DNA of 64,000 nt from Solimicrobium sp043758755 (GTDB lineage: Bacteria; Pseudomonadota; Gammaproteobacteria; Burkholderiales; Burkholderiaceae_D), in contig JAYVMW010000024.1 of NCBI GenBank assembly GCA_043758755.1, positions 1 to 64,000 of the forward strand, read 5' to 3'. The translations under genes were made by a program, and so were the position numbers. Below the pieces are notes generated by a model. It was given only the letters and a program-made list of their open reading frames with translations. It was not told the DNA's origin and ran no database searches. Below, one piece after another: positions 8,441-17,613 of the stretch (the stretch's first letter is position 1; the number at the start of each line of letters is the position of its first letter).

Positions 8441-9634
8441 ATGCAATTTATTCGATTCAGCGACCTCATCGCGGCCGGCTCCCTGGCAGGCAAACGTGTT
8501 TTCATCCGTGCAGATTTAAACGTACCACAGGATGATTCGGGCAACATCACCGAAGACACCCGCATCCGCGCATCCGTTCCAGCCATTCGGGCTGCCATCA
8601 ACGCCGGCGCTGCGGTGATGGTCACGTCCCATCTGGGCCGCCCCACCGAAGGCACTCTGCGCGCCGAAGACAGTCTGGCCCCGGTCGCCCGGCGTTTGTC
8701 TGAATTGCTCGGCACCGATGTGCCGCTGCTGCAGAACTGGCTGGACGGCGTTCAGGTGCAACCGGGCCAGGTCGTGTTGTTGGAAAACTGCCGCGTGAAT
8801 GTCGGTGAAAAGAAAAACAATCCCGAGCTGGCCAAAAAGATGGCAGCGTTATGCGACGTCTTTGTCAACGATGCGTTCGGTACTGCGCACCGCGCCGAAG
8901 CCACCACCCACGGCATCGCCCAGTTTGCCCAGGTCGCCTGTGCCGGTCCTTTGCTCACTGCCGAACTCGATGCGCTGGGCCGGGCGCTTGGTCAACCGGC
9001 CCGTCCGCTGGTGGCCATCGTGGCCGGTTCCAAAGTTTCCTCCAAACTCACCATTCTGAAGTCGCTCGCTGACAAGGTAGACCACCTGATCGTTGGCGGC
9101 GGCATTGCCAATACTTTCATGCTGGCTTCTGGCCTGAACATCGGCAAATCGCTGGCCGAAGCCGATCTGGTTGAAGAAGCCAGAGCGATTATGGATATCA
9201 TGACCAAACGGGGTGCGACAGTGCCGATTCCGGTTGACGTGGTGTGCGCCAAAGAATTTTCACCAACCGCAACTGCGGCAGTCAAACTGGTCGCCGATGT
9301 CGAAGCGGATGACATGATTCTGGACATCGGCCCGCAAACCGCAGCAACACTGGCCGAGCAGATCAAAAAGGCCGGCACGGTTGTATGGAACGGTCCGGTC
9401 GGTGTGTTTGAATTTGACCAGTTTGGCAACGGCACCAAAACCCTTGCCGCAGCCATCGCACACGGCGCCGGTTTTTCAGTCGCAGGCGGCGGAGACACGC
9501 TGGCGGCGATTGCCAAATATCACATCGCCGACAAAATCGGTTATATCTCCACTGGCGGTGGCGCGTTCCTGGAATTTTTGGAAGGCAAAACCCTGCCGGC
9601 AGTGGAAGTTTTAATGCAGCGCGCAGCAAAATAA
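8441..9634 (+). CDS. pgk: Phosphoglycerate kinase
   Basis: A 397-residue cytosolic kinase that transfers phosphate between 1,3-bisphosphoglycerate and ADP. The N-domain signature RVFIRADLNVPQD, the substrate loop TSHLGRPTEG, the central AGSKVSSKL and the nucleotide-domain end STGGGAFLEFLEGKTLP are all intact and the length is standard. It is the first gene of a same-strand run pgk-pyk-fba-purE-purC-sua5. The next start (pyk) lies 38 bp downstream, so co-transcription with lower glycolysis is likely. Confidence 0.97.
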   Translation: MQFIRFSDLIAAGSLAGKRVFIRADLNVPQDDSGNITEDTRIRASVPAIRAAINAGAAVMVTSHLGRPTEGTLRAEDSLAPVARRLSELLGTDVPLLQNWLDGVQVQPGQVVLLENCRVNVGEKKNNPELAKKMAALCDVFVNDAFGTAHRAEATTHGIAQFAQVACAGPLLTAELDALGRALGQPARPLVAIVAGSKVSSKLTILKSLADKVDHLIVGGGIANTFMLASGLNIGKSLAEADLVEEARAIMDIMTKRGATVPIPVDVVCAKEFSPTATAAVKLVADVEADDMILDIGPQTAATLAEQIKKAGTVVWNGPVGVFEFDQFGNGTKTLAAAIAHGAGFSVAGGGDTLAAIAKYHIADKIGYISTGGGAFLEFLEGKTLPAVEVLMQRAAK

Positions 9635-9672
9635 TTCAGTAATCTCACATGCACCACAACCTGGAGCAATAC

Positions 9673-11112
9673 ATGGTACGCGGAACAAAAATTGTCGCAA
9701 CGATCGGACCGGCCTCAAACACAGTCGAAATCCTGTCGCGCATGTTTAAAGCCGGCGTGAATGTGGTGCGTCTGAATTTTTCACATGGCAAGGCGCAGGA
9801 TCATATCGATCGTGCCGCCATGGTACGTGAAGCGGCGCTGAGCTGCGGACGCGAGGTGGCCATCATGGCCGATCTGCAGGGCCCCAAAATTCGCATCGGC
9901 AAATTCGAAAACGGCCGCATTGAACTGGCCAACGCAGATAAATTTATTTTGGACGCCGAATGCCAGCTCGGCAATCAGGAACGGGTTGGACTGGATTACA
10001 AAGCCTTGCCGCGCGACGTCAAACCGAACGACTTCCTGCTGTTGAATGACGGTCTGATCGTACTGGTGGTGGACCGCATCATTGGTTCGGAAATTCACAC
10101 TACCGTTAAAATCGGCGGTGAACTGTCAAATAACAAGGGTATTAACCGCCAGGGTGGCGGCCTGACCGCACCGGCACTGACTTCCAAAGATATGGAAGAC
10201 ATCAAGACTGCGATGAGCTTTCAGGCTGATTATCTGGCCGTATCGTTCCCAAAAAATGCAACCGATATGGAAATGGCGCGTCAGCTGGCCAACATCGCCG
10301 GTGAAGTATATGGACACAAACCGATGATGATTGCCAAGATTGAACGGGCTGAAGCAATTCCGCTGCTGCAGGAAATTCTGGATGCCTCAGACGGTATCAT
10401 GGTCGCACGCGGCGACCTGGCGGTGGAAGTCGGCAACGCTGCGGTACCGGCACTGCAAAAGCGCATGATCAAAATGGCGCGTGCTTCCAACAAGCTCACC
10501 ATTACCGCCACCCAGATGATGGAATCGATGATTGTCAACGCAGTGCCAACCCGAGCCGAAGTATCAGACGTGGCCAATGCGGTGCTGGATGGCACCGATG
10601 CCGTCATGACTTCTGCAGAAACTGCATCCGGCAAATATCCGGTAGAAACCGTGGAAATGATGGCAGCGGTCTGTCAGGAAGCAGAAAAATCGTATGCCTG
10701 CGAACTGGACGCCGATTTTCTGAATGCGCGCTTTACCCGTATTGATCAGTCCATTGCGTATGGCGCGCTGTTTACCGCCTACCATCTGCGAGTCAAGGCA
10801 ATCGTCGCGCTGACTGAATCCGGCTCCACCGTGTTATGGATGAGCCGCCACAATATTGATATCCCCCTGATTGCCCTGACCCCGAGCCGTTCTACCCAAA
10901 GAAAAATTGCGCTGTACCGCAACGTGCGCACCTACGAACTGCCTTATCACGGCGACCGGGAAATGATGCTCTCCAACGCGGAACAGATTTTATTGGATAA
11001 CAATGTAGTTCAAAAAGGTGACGCCATCGTCGTGACCTGGGGTGAGCCGATGGGACAGGTCGGCGGCACCAATGCACTCAAAATTGTTCGCGTCGGTGAT
11101 GCGATCAAATAG
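9673..11112 (+). CDS. pyk: Pyruvate kinase
   Basis: A 479-residue enzyme converting phosphoenolpyruvate and ADP to pyruvate and ATP. It shows the N-terminal TKIVATIGPAS motif, the RLNFSHG substrate loop and the catalytic-Lys signature MIAKIERAEA. ATG 9673 is preferred over ATG 9649, because GGAG at 9663-9666 is well placed for 9673 and the family starts close to RxTKIVATIG. No B-domain loss is apparent. Which allosteric class (F- or A-type) it belongs to cannot be told from inspection. Confidence 0.96.
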   Translation: MVRGTKIVATIGPASNTVEILSRMFKAGVNVVRLNFSHGKAQDHIDRAAMVREAALSCGREVAIMADLQGPKIRIGKFENGRIELANADKFILDAECQLGNQERVGLDYKALPRDVKPNDFLLLNDGLIVLVVDRIIGSEIHTTVKIGGELSNNKGINRQGGGLTAPALTSKDMEDIKTAMSFQADYLAVSFPKNATDMEMARQLANIAGEVYGHKPMMIAKIERAEAIPLLQEILDASDGIMVARGDLAVEVGNAAVPALQKRMIKMARASNKLTITATQMMESMIVNAVPTRAEVSDVANAVLDGTDAVMTSAETASGKYPVETVEMMAAVCQEAEKSYACELDADFLNARFTRIDQSIAYGALFTAYHLRVKAIVALTESGSTVLWMSRHNIDIPLIALTPSRSTQRKIALYRNVRTYELPYHGDREMMLSNAEQILLDNNVVQKGDAIVVTWGEPMGQVGGTNALKIVRVGDAIK

Positions 11113-11162
11113 ACAGTTTTAAAACAAGGCATTACCTCACTTTCAATCAGACTGGAGATATC

Positions 11163-12227
11163 ATGGCACTCGTATCTATGCGTCAACTGCTCGACCATGC
11201 AGCAGAAAATGGTTACGGCTTACCCGCTTTTAATGTCAACAACCTCGAGCAGGTCAGCGCCATCATGCAGGCAGCCGATGCACTCGGCTCCCCGGTGATC
11301 ATGCAGGCTTCGGCCGGCGCACGCAAATATGCCGGCGAAGCTTTTTTACGTCACCTGATTTCCGCTGCCGTGGAAGCCTACCCGCATATTCCGGTGGTCA
11401 TGCATCAGGATCACGGTCAGTCTCCGGCAGTGTGCATGTCGGCGATCAAGTCTGGCTTCACTTCCGTCATGATGGACGGCTCCCTGATGCCGGACGGTAA
11501 AAGCGTGGCGAGTTATGAATACAACGTCGAAGTCTCGCGCAAGGTAGTGGAATTTTCGCATTACATCGGCGTGACCGTGGAAGCCGAACTGGGCGTGCTC
11601 GGCTCGCTCGAAACCATGATGGGCGACAAGGAAGACGGGCACGGAGCTGATGGCAGAATGACGCGCGAACAATTGCTCACTGACGTTACCCAGGCCGCCG
11701 ATTTCGTCAAGCTGACCCAGTGCGATGCGCTGGCCATTGCCATCGGCACATCCCACGGCGCGTACAAATTTTCCCGCAAACCGACCGGCGACATTCTGGC
11801 CATCGACCGCATCAGGGAAATTCACAAACGCATCCCCAACACCCATCTGGTCATGCACGGTTCGTCCTCGGTGCCGCAGGAACTGCTGGCTGAAATCCGC
11901 GAATTCGGCGGCGACATGAAAGAAACCTACGGCGTACCGGTAGAAGAAATCCAGGAAGGTATCAAGCACGGCGTGCGCAAGATCAATATTGATACCGATA
12001 TCCGTCTGGCCATGACCGGTGCCATCCGCCGCTATCTGGCAGAAAATCCGAGCAAGTTTGATCCGCGTGACTACCTCAAACCAGCCCGCGAAGCGGCCAT
12101 GCTGGTGTGCAAGGCGCGCTTTCTGGCGTTTGGCTGCGAAGGTCAGGCTGCCAAAATCAAGGCAATTCCCCTGGAAAAAATGGCTGACAAATACGCCAAA
12201 GGCGAACTGTCTCAAATCGTAAAGTAA
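11163..12227 (+). CDS. fba: Class II fructose-bisphosphate aldolase
   Basis: A 354-residue zinc-dependent aldolase that cleaves or forms fructose 1,6-bisphosphate. Zinc-ligand and catalytic motifs are visible: HQDHGQS, the acidic GVTVEAELGVLGS loop, and GTSHGAYKF. The long MMGDKEDGHGADG insert and overall length suggest the class II type B (CbbA-like) group. A Shine-Dalgarno-like TGGAGA precedes ATG 11163. It sits 50 bp after pyk and 28 bp before purE. Confidence 0.96.
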   Translation: MALVSMRQLLDHAAENGYGLPAFNVNNLEQVSAIMQAADALGSPVIMQASAGARKYAGEAFLRHLISAAVEAYPHIPVVMHQDHGQSPAVCMSAIKSGFTSVMMDGSLMPDGKSVASYEYNVEVSRKVVEFSHYIGVTVEAELGVLGSLETMMGDKEDGHGADGRMTREQLLTDVTQAADFVKLTQCDALAIAIGTSHGAYKFSRKPTGDILAIDRIREIHKRIPNTHLVMHGSSSVPQELLAEIREFGGDMKETYGVPVEEIQEGIKHGVRKINIDTDIRLAMTGAIRRYLAENPSKFDPRDYLKPAREAAMLVCKARFLAFGCEGQAAKIKAIPLEKMADKYAKGELSQIVK

Positions 12228-12255
12228 TTAATTAACTGAATAAGGGGCTGAAAAA

Positions 12256-12744
12256 ATGGCTACTGTAGGTATTGTTATGGGCTCGACCTCCGACTGGGAG
12301 GTCATGAAAGAAGCGGCACAGATCTGCAAGGATTTCGGTATCAGCTACGACGCACGCGCGTTGTCGGCACACCGTACACCGGTCGAACTGGAAGAATGGA
12401 TGAACACGATGGAAGCCAACGGCTGTCAGGCATTTATTGCCGGCGCCGGTGCCGCTGCCCATTTGGCCGGTGTCGTGGCAGCCAAAACCATACTGCCGAC
12501 TTTTGGTGTGCCTATCCCGTCGAAATATTTAAAAGGTCTGGATTCACTGCTGGCGATGGTGCAAATGCCTAAAGGCATACCGGTCTCGACACTGGCTATC
12601 GGCGAAGCCGGTGCAGCCAATGCGGGCCTGTCGGTCGTAGCCATACTGGCTTTACATGATCCGGCCATCAAAGCCAAATTAATCAAATATCGCGCCGATC
12701 AGGCAGAAAAAGTACGCAATTCCAAATTACCGGAATTGCTGTAA
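12256..12744 (+). CDS. purE: N5-carboxyaminoimidazole ribonucleotide mutase PurE
   Basis: A 162-residue class I PurE, which moves the carboxylate of N5-CAIR to give CAIR in purine synthesis. The glycine-rich active-site segments GIVMGSTSDWEVM, SAHRTP and AGAAAHLAGVVAA are intact. Class I enzymes need N5-CAIR from PurK, but no purK lies in this cluster, although it commonly follows purE. The next gene is purC, 22 bp away. PurK must be encoded elsewhere if the pathway runs in the usual way. Confidence 0.95.
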   Translation: MATVGIVMGSTSDWEVMKEAAQICKDFGISYDARALSAHRTPVELEEWMNTMEANGCQAFIAGAGAAAHLAGVVAAKTILPTFGVPIPSKYLKGLDSLLAMVQMPKGIPVSTLAIGEAGAANAGLSVVAILALHDPAIKAKLIKYRADQAEKVRNSKLPELL

Positions 12745-12766
12745 GCAGCTAAAAAAAGGAAAAGTC

Positions 12767-13648
12767 ATGTCAGGTTTACTGGAAACAAATTTAAAGTCAC
12801 TGCCGTTTTTACATCGCGGAAAAGTGCGCGACATTTATGCAGTCGGTGAAGATCATCTGTTGGTGATTCAGACCGATCGCCTGTCTGCGTTTGACGTCAT
12901 TCTGGATGATCCGATCCCGAACAAGGGCAAGGTTCTGACCACCATGTCGAATTTCTGGTTCAAAAAATTCGGCCATTTAATGCCGAATCACATGACCGAT
13001 ATCGATCCGCTGACGCTGGTGTCAGCCGACGAGCGCGATCAGGTGGAAGGCCGCGCCATCGTGGTCAAAAAATTCAAACCACTGGCCATTGAAGCCATCG
13101 TGCGCGGTTACATCATTGGTTCCGGCTGGAAGGATTATCAGAGAACCGGCATGGTGTGCGGCCATACGTTACCAGCCGGTCTGCAGGAAGGCCAGAAGCT
13201 GCCGGAAGTGTTGTTTACACCATCGACCAAGGCACCAATGGGTCAGCATGATGAAAATATTTCTTTCGCCGAAGCTGAAAAAATCGTCGGTGCCGACATC
13301 GCTGCCAAGGTACGCGACCTGTCCATCAAGCTGTATTCGGAAGCGGCCGAATTTGCTGCCACCAAAGGCATCATCATTGCCGATACCAAGTTTGAATTCG
13401 GACTGGATGCGGCAAACAATATCTACCTGATCGATGAAATCCTGACCCCGGATTCATCGCGTTTCTGGCCTGCAGCCAGTTACAGGGTCGGTATCTCGCC
13501 ACCATCGTTTGACAAGCAGTTTGTGCGTGACTGGCTGGAAACCCAGCCCTGGAACAAGAAAGCACCGGCACCGCGTGTGCCTGCCGATGTGGCGCAACAG
13601 ACTGCTGACAAATATGCCGAAGCATTGCGCTTGCTCACAGTAGCCTAG
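12767..13648 (+). CDS. purC: Phosphoribosylaminoimidazole-succinocarboxamide synthase (SAICAR synthetase)
   Basis: A 293-residue ATP-dependent ligase joining aspartate to CAIR, directly after PurE in the pathway. It has RGKVRDIYAVGED near the N-terminus, the EAIVRGYIIGSGWKDY motif and the C-terminal SRFWPAASY segment. The length fits the longer (about 290-300 residue) form found in beta-proteobacteria and fungi rather than the 237-residue E. coli form. ATG 12767 follows a run AAAAAAAGGAAAAG that supplies the ribosome site. Confidence 0.96.
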   Translation: MSGLLETNLKSLPFLHRGKVRDIYAVGEDHLLVIQTDRLSAFDVILDDPIPNKGKVLTTMSNFWFKKFGHLMPNHMTDIDPLTLVSADERDQVEGRAIVVKKFKPLAIEAIVRGYIIGSGWKDYQRTGMVCGHTLPAGLQEGQKLPEVLFTPSTKAPMGQHDENISFAEAEKIVGADIAAKVRDLSIKLYSEAAEFAATKGIIIADTKFEFGLDAANNIYLIDEILTPDSSRFWPAASYRVGISPPSFDKQFVRDWLETQPWNKKAPAPRVPADVAQQTADKYAEALRLLTVA

Positions 13649-13655
13649 TTGTATC

Positions 13656-13683
13656 GCAGTGAAGGCCCCCGTGCCTTCACTGC
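13656..13683. terminator. Hairpin after purC (terminator-like, weak T-tract)
   Basis: A perfect 11-bp inverted repeat (GCAGTGAAGGC, 6-nt loop, GCCTTCACTGC) starts 8 bp after the purC stop. It is not followed by a clear U-run, so it may be a 3'-stabilising or Rho-assisted structure rather than an intrinsic terminator. It occupies the in-frame GTG at 13659, an argument for the later start of the next gene. Confidence 0.45.
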
Positions 13684-13694
13684 TCCCCTACCCT

Positions 13695-14720
13695 ATGCCG
13701 AATCCCCTTCAAATATCACAAGCCGCAGCTATCCTGGAACAGGGTGGTCTGGTCGCGTTTCCGACTGAAACCGTGTACGGACTGGGCGCTGACGCCGAAA
13801 ATCCGGCAGCGGTAGCCGCTATCTACGCAGCCAAAGGCCGGCCGTCGAATCATCCGGTAATCGTGCATCTGGCACCGGAAGCGGATCTGAGTTACTGGGT
13901 CAAAGAAATCCCCGAAGCAGCACACAAATTAATCAAGGCATTCTGGCCCGGCCCATTGACCCTGATTCTGAAACGTTCGGATCACATCCCGGATGCGGTC
14001 TCCGGCGGTCAGGACAGCATCGGCGTGCGCTGCCCATCCCATCCGGTGGCACAGGCACTGTTGCGCGCCTTTAAAAATGGCCAGGGTGGTATTGCTGCCC
14101 CATCGGCCAACAAATTTGGCCGGGTCTCTCCGACCACAGCACAACATGTGCGCGATGAATTTGCCGAGGAACTGCAACCCGGTGGCCTGATCGGCATGGT
14201 GCTCGATGGGGAACAAAGTCAGGTAGGTATTGAATCAACGATCGTGGATCTGAGCCGGCTGGCTACCCATGGTGCGGTATTGCTGCGACCGGGACATATC
14301 AGTGCCGAACAGCTAGGCAAAGTACTGGACAGCATGCCGTCGCTACCGGCGCAGGATGTTTCCACACCGCGCGCCTCCGGCACACTGGAAGCGCATTATG
14401 CACCGCGTACACCGGTTGTGATTGTGGCGACTGACCAGATGGAACAGATATTGCAACAACTGTTGAACGCCAGAAGAAAAGTGGCGTTGCTGCATTACAC
14501 GCCGGTACCTGACAAAGTCCTGCGCTCGATTCTGGTAGCAGACAATGCGTCTCAATATGCTTACGATCTGTATGCCAGCCTGCGTGTTCTGGATCAGGCC
14601 TATGCCGACGTGATAGTGGTTCAGACCCCGCCTGCCGGTAATGAATGGCAAGGCGTGCACGACAGGTTAAAGCGCGCAGCGCATGACTCGCTGGGTGTGC
14701 TGGCCAAACTAATGGCGTAA
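13695..14720 (+). CDS. L-threonylcarbamoyladenylate synthase, two-domain Sua5 type
   Basis: A 341-residue protein that makes threonylcarbamoyl-AMP from threonine, bicarbonate and ATP for t6A modification of ANN-decoding tRNAs. The YrdC domain covers about residues 1-200 (GGLVAFPTETVYGLGADA, KGRPSNHPVIVH, GPLTLILKR, IAAPSANKFGRVSPTTA). A Sua5 C-terminal domain follows, linked by SGTLEAHYAPRTPV. ATG 13695 (MPNPLQIS) is preferred to GTG 13659, which lies inside the hairpin after purC. It is the last gene of the glycolysis/purine run. Confidence 0.92.
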   Translation: MPNPLQISQAAAILEQGGLVAFPTETVYGLGADAENPAAVAAIYAAKGRPSNHPVIVHLAPEADLSYWVKEIPEAAHKLIKAFWPGPLTLILKRSDHIPDAVSGGQDSIGVRCPSHPVAQALLRAFKNGQGGIAAPSANKFGRVSPTTAQHVRDEFAEELQPGGLIGMVLDGEQSQVGIESTIVDLSRLATHGAVLLRPGHISAEQLGKVLDSMPSLPAQDVSTPRASGTLEAHYAPRTPVVIVATDQMEQILQQLLNARRKVALLHYTPVPDKVLRSILVADNASQYAYDLYASLRVLDQAYADVIVVQTPPAGNEWQGVHDRLKRAAHDSLGVLAKLMA

Positions 14721-14793
14721 CGCACTTAGGCGCCTGAACCCGATTCTGGAGGATCAGCAGACAGCACTGACGCGGGACATATCAGTCCGAGGT

Positions 14794-14812
14794 GGTGCAA
14801 TGATATTGCACC
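14794..14812. repeat. Short palindrome in intergenic region
   Basis: GGTGCAAT, a 3-nt loop and ATTGCACC form an 8-bp perfect stem, followed by CTACG. It lies between the convergent ends of the Sua5-type gene and the CoA-disulfide-reductase-like gene. It resembles dispersed extragenic palindromes of many proteobacteria whose arms end in GCACCCTACG, but only this one copy was noticed here. Confidence 0.4.
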
Positions 14813-14834
14813 CTACGCCACTCACCTGGCCACC

Positions 14835-16175
14835 TCATTTGGCAACATTCCCCGCCACATTCATGATTTCCCAGGTGCGCGCAAAGGGCGGCGCATAAAT
14901 AAAATCCATCATGCCCAGTTCATCCACGGTCAGTCCGGAATAAATCGCCACTGCCAGCGCATCGACCCGGTGCACTGCGCCACCGAGCCAGCTGCCGCAG
15001 ATCTGACCGCCCAACAATTTGCGGGTGCTTTTTTCGTAAATCAGTTTCACCCACATGTCAGTCTGATCGGCCACATAATCGGTGTGATTCTTATCCTGAA
15101 TGAAGACCGTGCCGTAATCGAGTCCCAGTTGCCGAGCTTCTGTTTCGGTAATACCAGTACGCCCGGCTTCCATATCAAAGACTCTGATCCCTGAGGAACC
15201 GAGCGTGCCGATGAAACGGCTTTCCTTGCCGGCCATGACTTCGCCGGCAATCCGGCCCATTTTATTGGCGGTAGTCGCCAGTGGGATATACATGTCACCA
15301 TTCAACCGGTGTGGCGCCGTGGCGCAGTCACCGGCAGAATAAATATCGGTCAGGTTGGTCTGACACTGATCGTCGATGATGATCGCACCCTGCTTTGAGA
15401 GTCGAATGCTGCTGCCTTGCAGGAATCCTGTGTTCGGCTTATAGCCGGCTGCCACTAAAACCAGATCTGCCGGACAGGTTGCGTGATTGGTCAGCACAGA
15501 ATCCGCCCTGCCCTGCTCGCTGACTATTTCCAGCACGCTTTCATCGCAACGCAGCTGCACGCCATGACGCTTTAACGCGGCTTCGAGGTGCGGTGTAATT
15601 TCTTCATCCAGGCTACGCGCCATCACCCGTTTGTCGGTTTCAATGATAGTAACCTGCTTGCCCCGTGCCACAAACGCCTCAGCTGCTTCGAGTCCGATAA
15701 ATCCACCGCCGATGATCACTACGTTCTGACAGTGCGGCAGCAACGCCATAAGAGTCAGTGCATCACTCCTGGAATGCATGGTGTGCACGCCCTGCGTCTG
15801 CAAACCCTTGATCGGTGGCAGAATCGGCGCAGCACCGACTGCGATCATCAGTTTGTCGTAACTGAAACTGTGACGCTGTCCGGTTTGTGCATCAAGCGCA
15901 GTAACGCGTTTGTTATCCGGAGCAATCCCAGTGGCGGCATGATGCAGGCGAATATCAATGCCAAGCTTGATAAAGTCCGCCATCGGCTTTGCGGTCATCT
16001 GATTCACGTCAGCAAATTCGCCACCGACAAAATACGGAATGCCGCAGGCGCCAAACGACACCACATCGCTTTTTTCGAGCACGGTGATGCTGGCCTGTTT
16101 ATCGAGCTTGACGATGCGCATGGCAGCCGACATCCCGGCCGCATTGGCACCGAGGATCAAATAATTGGTTTTCAT
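14835..16175 (-). CDS. FAD/NAD(P)-dependent pyridine nucleotide-disulfide oxidoreductase, CoA-disulfide-reductase-like
   Basis: A 446-residue flavoprotein of the single-cysteine subclass that includes CoA-disulfide reductase and NADH oxidase/peroxidase. It has an N-terminal FAD motif (GANAAGMSAAMR), the redox-active Cys44 in SFGACGIPYFVGG, a second Rossmann motif GGGFIGLEAAE, the FAD-binding IYSAGDCA block, and a C-terminal dimer domain with MDFIYAPPFARTW. CoA-disulfide reductases carry the Cys at position 43 or so, which fits. Its ATG abuts the stop of the cystine-symporter-like gene with no gap, so the two are translationally linked. Substrate (CoA disulfide, cystine-derived disulfide, or oxygen) is not settled by sequence. 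Confidence 0.8.
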   Translation of the reverse strand: MKTNYLILGANAAGMSAAMRIVKLDKQASITVLEKSDVVSFGACGIPYFVGGEFADVNQMTAKPMADFIKLGIDIRLHHAATGIAPDNKRVTALDAQTGQRHSFSYDKLMIAVGAAPILPPIKGLQTQGVHTMHSRSDALTLMALLPHCQNVVIIGGGFIGLEAAEAFVARGKQVTIIETDKRVMARSLDEEITPHLEAALKRHGVQLRCDESVLEIVSEQGRADSVLTNHATCPADLVLVAAGYKPNTGFLQGSSIRLSKQGAIIIDDQCQTNLTDIYSAGDCATAPHRLNGDMYIPLATTANKMGRIAGEVMAGKESRFIGTLGSSGIRVFDMEAGRTGITETEARQLGLDYGTVFIQDKNHTDYVADQTDMWVKLIYEKSTRKLLGGQICGSWLGGAVHRVDALAVAIYSGLTVDELGMMDFIYAPPFARTWEIMNVAGNVAK

Positions 16176-17609
16176 TTACAGCTCCTCACTGTCCGGTGCG
16201 GCAAGCGGATTATTAAACACGGTCATGTCCATGCTGCCCAGCTCACGATCGGTCGCAATGGCTGCGGTCATGGTGCCGGACACATTGGTCAGCGTACGGG
16301 CCATGTCAATGATCGGATCGATCGCCAGCACCATGCCGATCAGTGCGAAATGTTCGCCCAGTCCCATGCCGGTCAAAGCAATGGTTGCTGCCACCGTTGC
16401 CGTGCCCGGTATGCCGGCAATGCCGATCGACCCGATAGTCACGACGATCATCAGCATCAGATAGAACTGCAGATCCAACGGCAACGCCAGCATATGCGCC
16501 ACCATCACCACCACCATGGCCGGAAAAAATCCGGCGCAACCATTCATGCCGATGGTGCTCCCGAGCGATCCGACCAGGTTGGCAGTACCGTCATTGACAC
16601 CCATACGTTTGGTCAGTGTAGAAATCGTCATCGGCAAGGTGCCCACTGATGAGCGACTGGTAAACGCCAGCAGCCAGGTACCGAGCGCTTTTTTGACGTA
16701 GGTCACGGGTGACACACCGTGCAGCGCAATGATCAGCAGATGGATCAGCAACATCACCACTGTGGCGACGTACACCGCTGCGACAAAACTGGAGACTTCA
16801 ACAATGGCCGGCACACCGTTCGAAATAATGGTACGGGCCAGCAGGGCGATCACCGCATACGGCATGTATTTGATGATCAGCATGGCGATCGACATCACGA
16901 TTTTGTACAGTGAGGCCATCAACTGTTTGAACACGGTAATGGCCTGCAGGTTTTTCTGCTCCATGCGATTGGCGGCGATGCCGACCAGTGCAGAAAAAAT
17001 CACCAGCCCGACGATATTGTCACCACTCATGGCCGACACAATATTGTTCGGAATCAGTCTGATCAGGGTATCGACCAGATTCGTGTAGGGGATCATTTTT
17101 TCGCCTGCCGCTGCATGCACGCCAGCACCAAGACTGAACAGATTGGCCAACACAATACCCAAAGCACAGGCCAGCGCGGTGGTGACCAATAACCAGGCTA
17201 CGCCGTGAAGTGCAATTCTAGGTAAATTCTCTTTGCCGGAAAAATCCAGTATCACCTTGACGATCGAAACAAAAATCAACGGGATGACCAGCATGCGGAT
17301 AAAGGCAATGAAGGCGCGCCCGACCAGTCCATACCAGATATCGGCTTCGTTCATCCACACCGTGGCTACGGCCGGAAACTGCGCCACCGCCTGAATTGTC
17401 AACCCCAGCAGCGCCCCGGCTGCCAGACCGGCCAGCATGCGGATTGAAAAATCGATTTTTTTGGATTGCAGAACATGCATCAGCCAGAAACAGAGCAGCA
17501 AAAGCGCAATGCAAACCAGGGTCTGATAATGGGTAATGGCGAGAAATTTTTCGAAAAACACGCCCTGAAACTGGGCCGAGGATTGTACGTTGCTGATCGG
17601 TTCATTCAT
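16176..17609 (-). CDS. tcyP: Dicarboxylate/amino acid:cation symporter, TcyP/YdjN-like L-cystine transporter
   Basis: A 477-residue inner-membrane secondary transporter of the DAACS fold with about eight hydrophobic segments and two re-entrant loops. The substrate-loop region FTSRSSVGTLPM and the GSTIGMNGCAGFFPAM block match the TcyP/YdjN cystine-uptake branch much better than the glutamate (GltP) or C4-dicarboxylate (DctA) branches. This comparison is from memory, not an alignment. It is the middle gene of an operon: 4 bp after the MFS transporter and abutting the disulfide-reductase-like gene, which suggests import and reduction of a disulfide. Confidence 0.78.
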   Translation of the reverse strand: MNEPISNVQSSAQFQGVFFEKFLAITHYQTLVCIALLLLCFWLMHVLQSKKIDFSIRMLAGLAAGALLGLTIQAVAQFPAVATVWMNEADIWYGLVGRAFIAFIRMLVIPLIFVSIVKVILDFSGKENLPRIALHGVAWLLVTTALACALGIVLANLFSLGAGVHAAAGEKMIPYTNLVDTLIRLIPNNIVSAMSGDNIVGLVIFSALVGIAANRMEQKNLQAITVFKQLMASLYKIVMSIAMLIIKYMPYAVIALLARTIISNGVPAIVEVSSFVAAVYVATVVMLLIHLLIIALHGVSPVTYVKKALGTWLLAFTSRSSVGTLPMTISTLTKRMGVNDGTANLVGSLGSTIGMNGCAGFFPAMVVVMVAHMLALPLDLQFYLMLMIVVTIGSIGIAGIPGTATVAATIALTGMGLGEHFALIGMVLAIDPIIDMARTLTNVSGTMTAAIATDRELGSMDMTVFNNPLAAPDSEEL

Positions 17610-17613
17610 TGCG

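Noticed and set aside
15588..16649. 353-codon plus-strand frame with many His and Arg
   Set aside because: It is antisense to the disulfide reductase and symporter genes, which have strong family motifs; the composition is that of a shadow frame.
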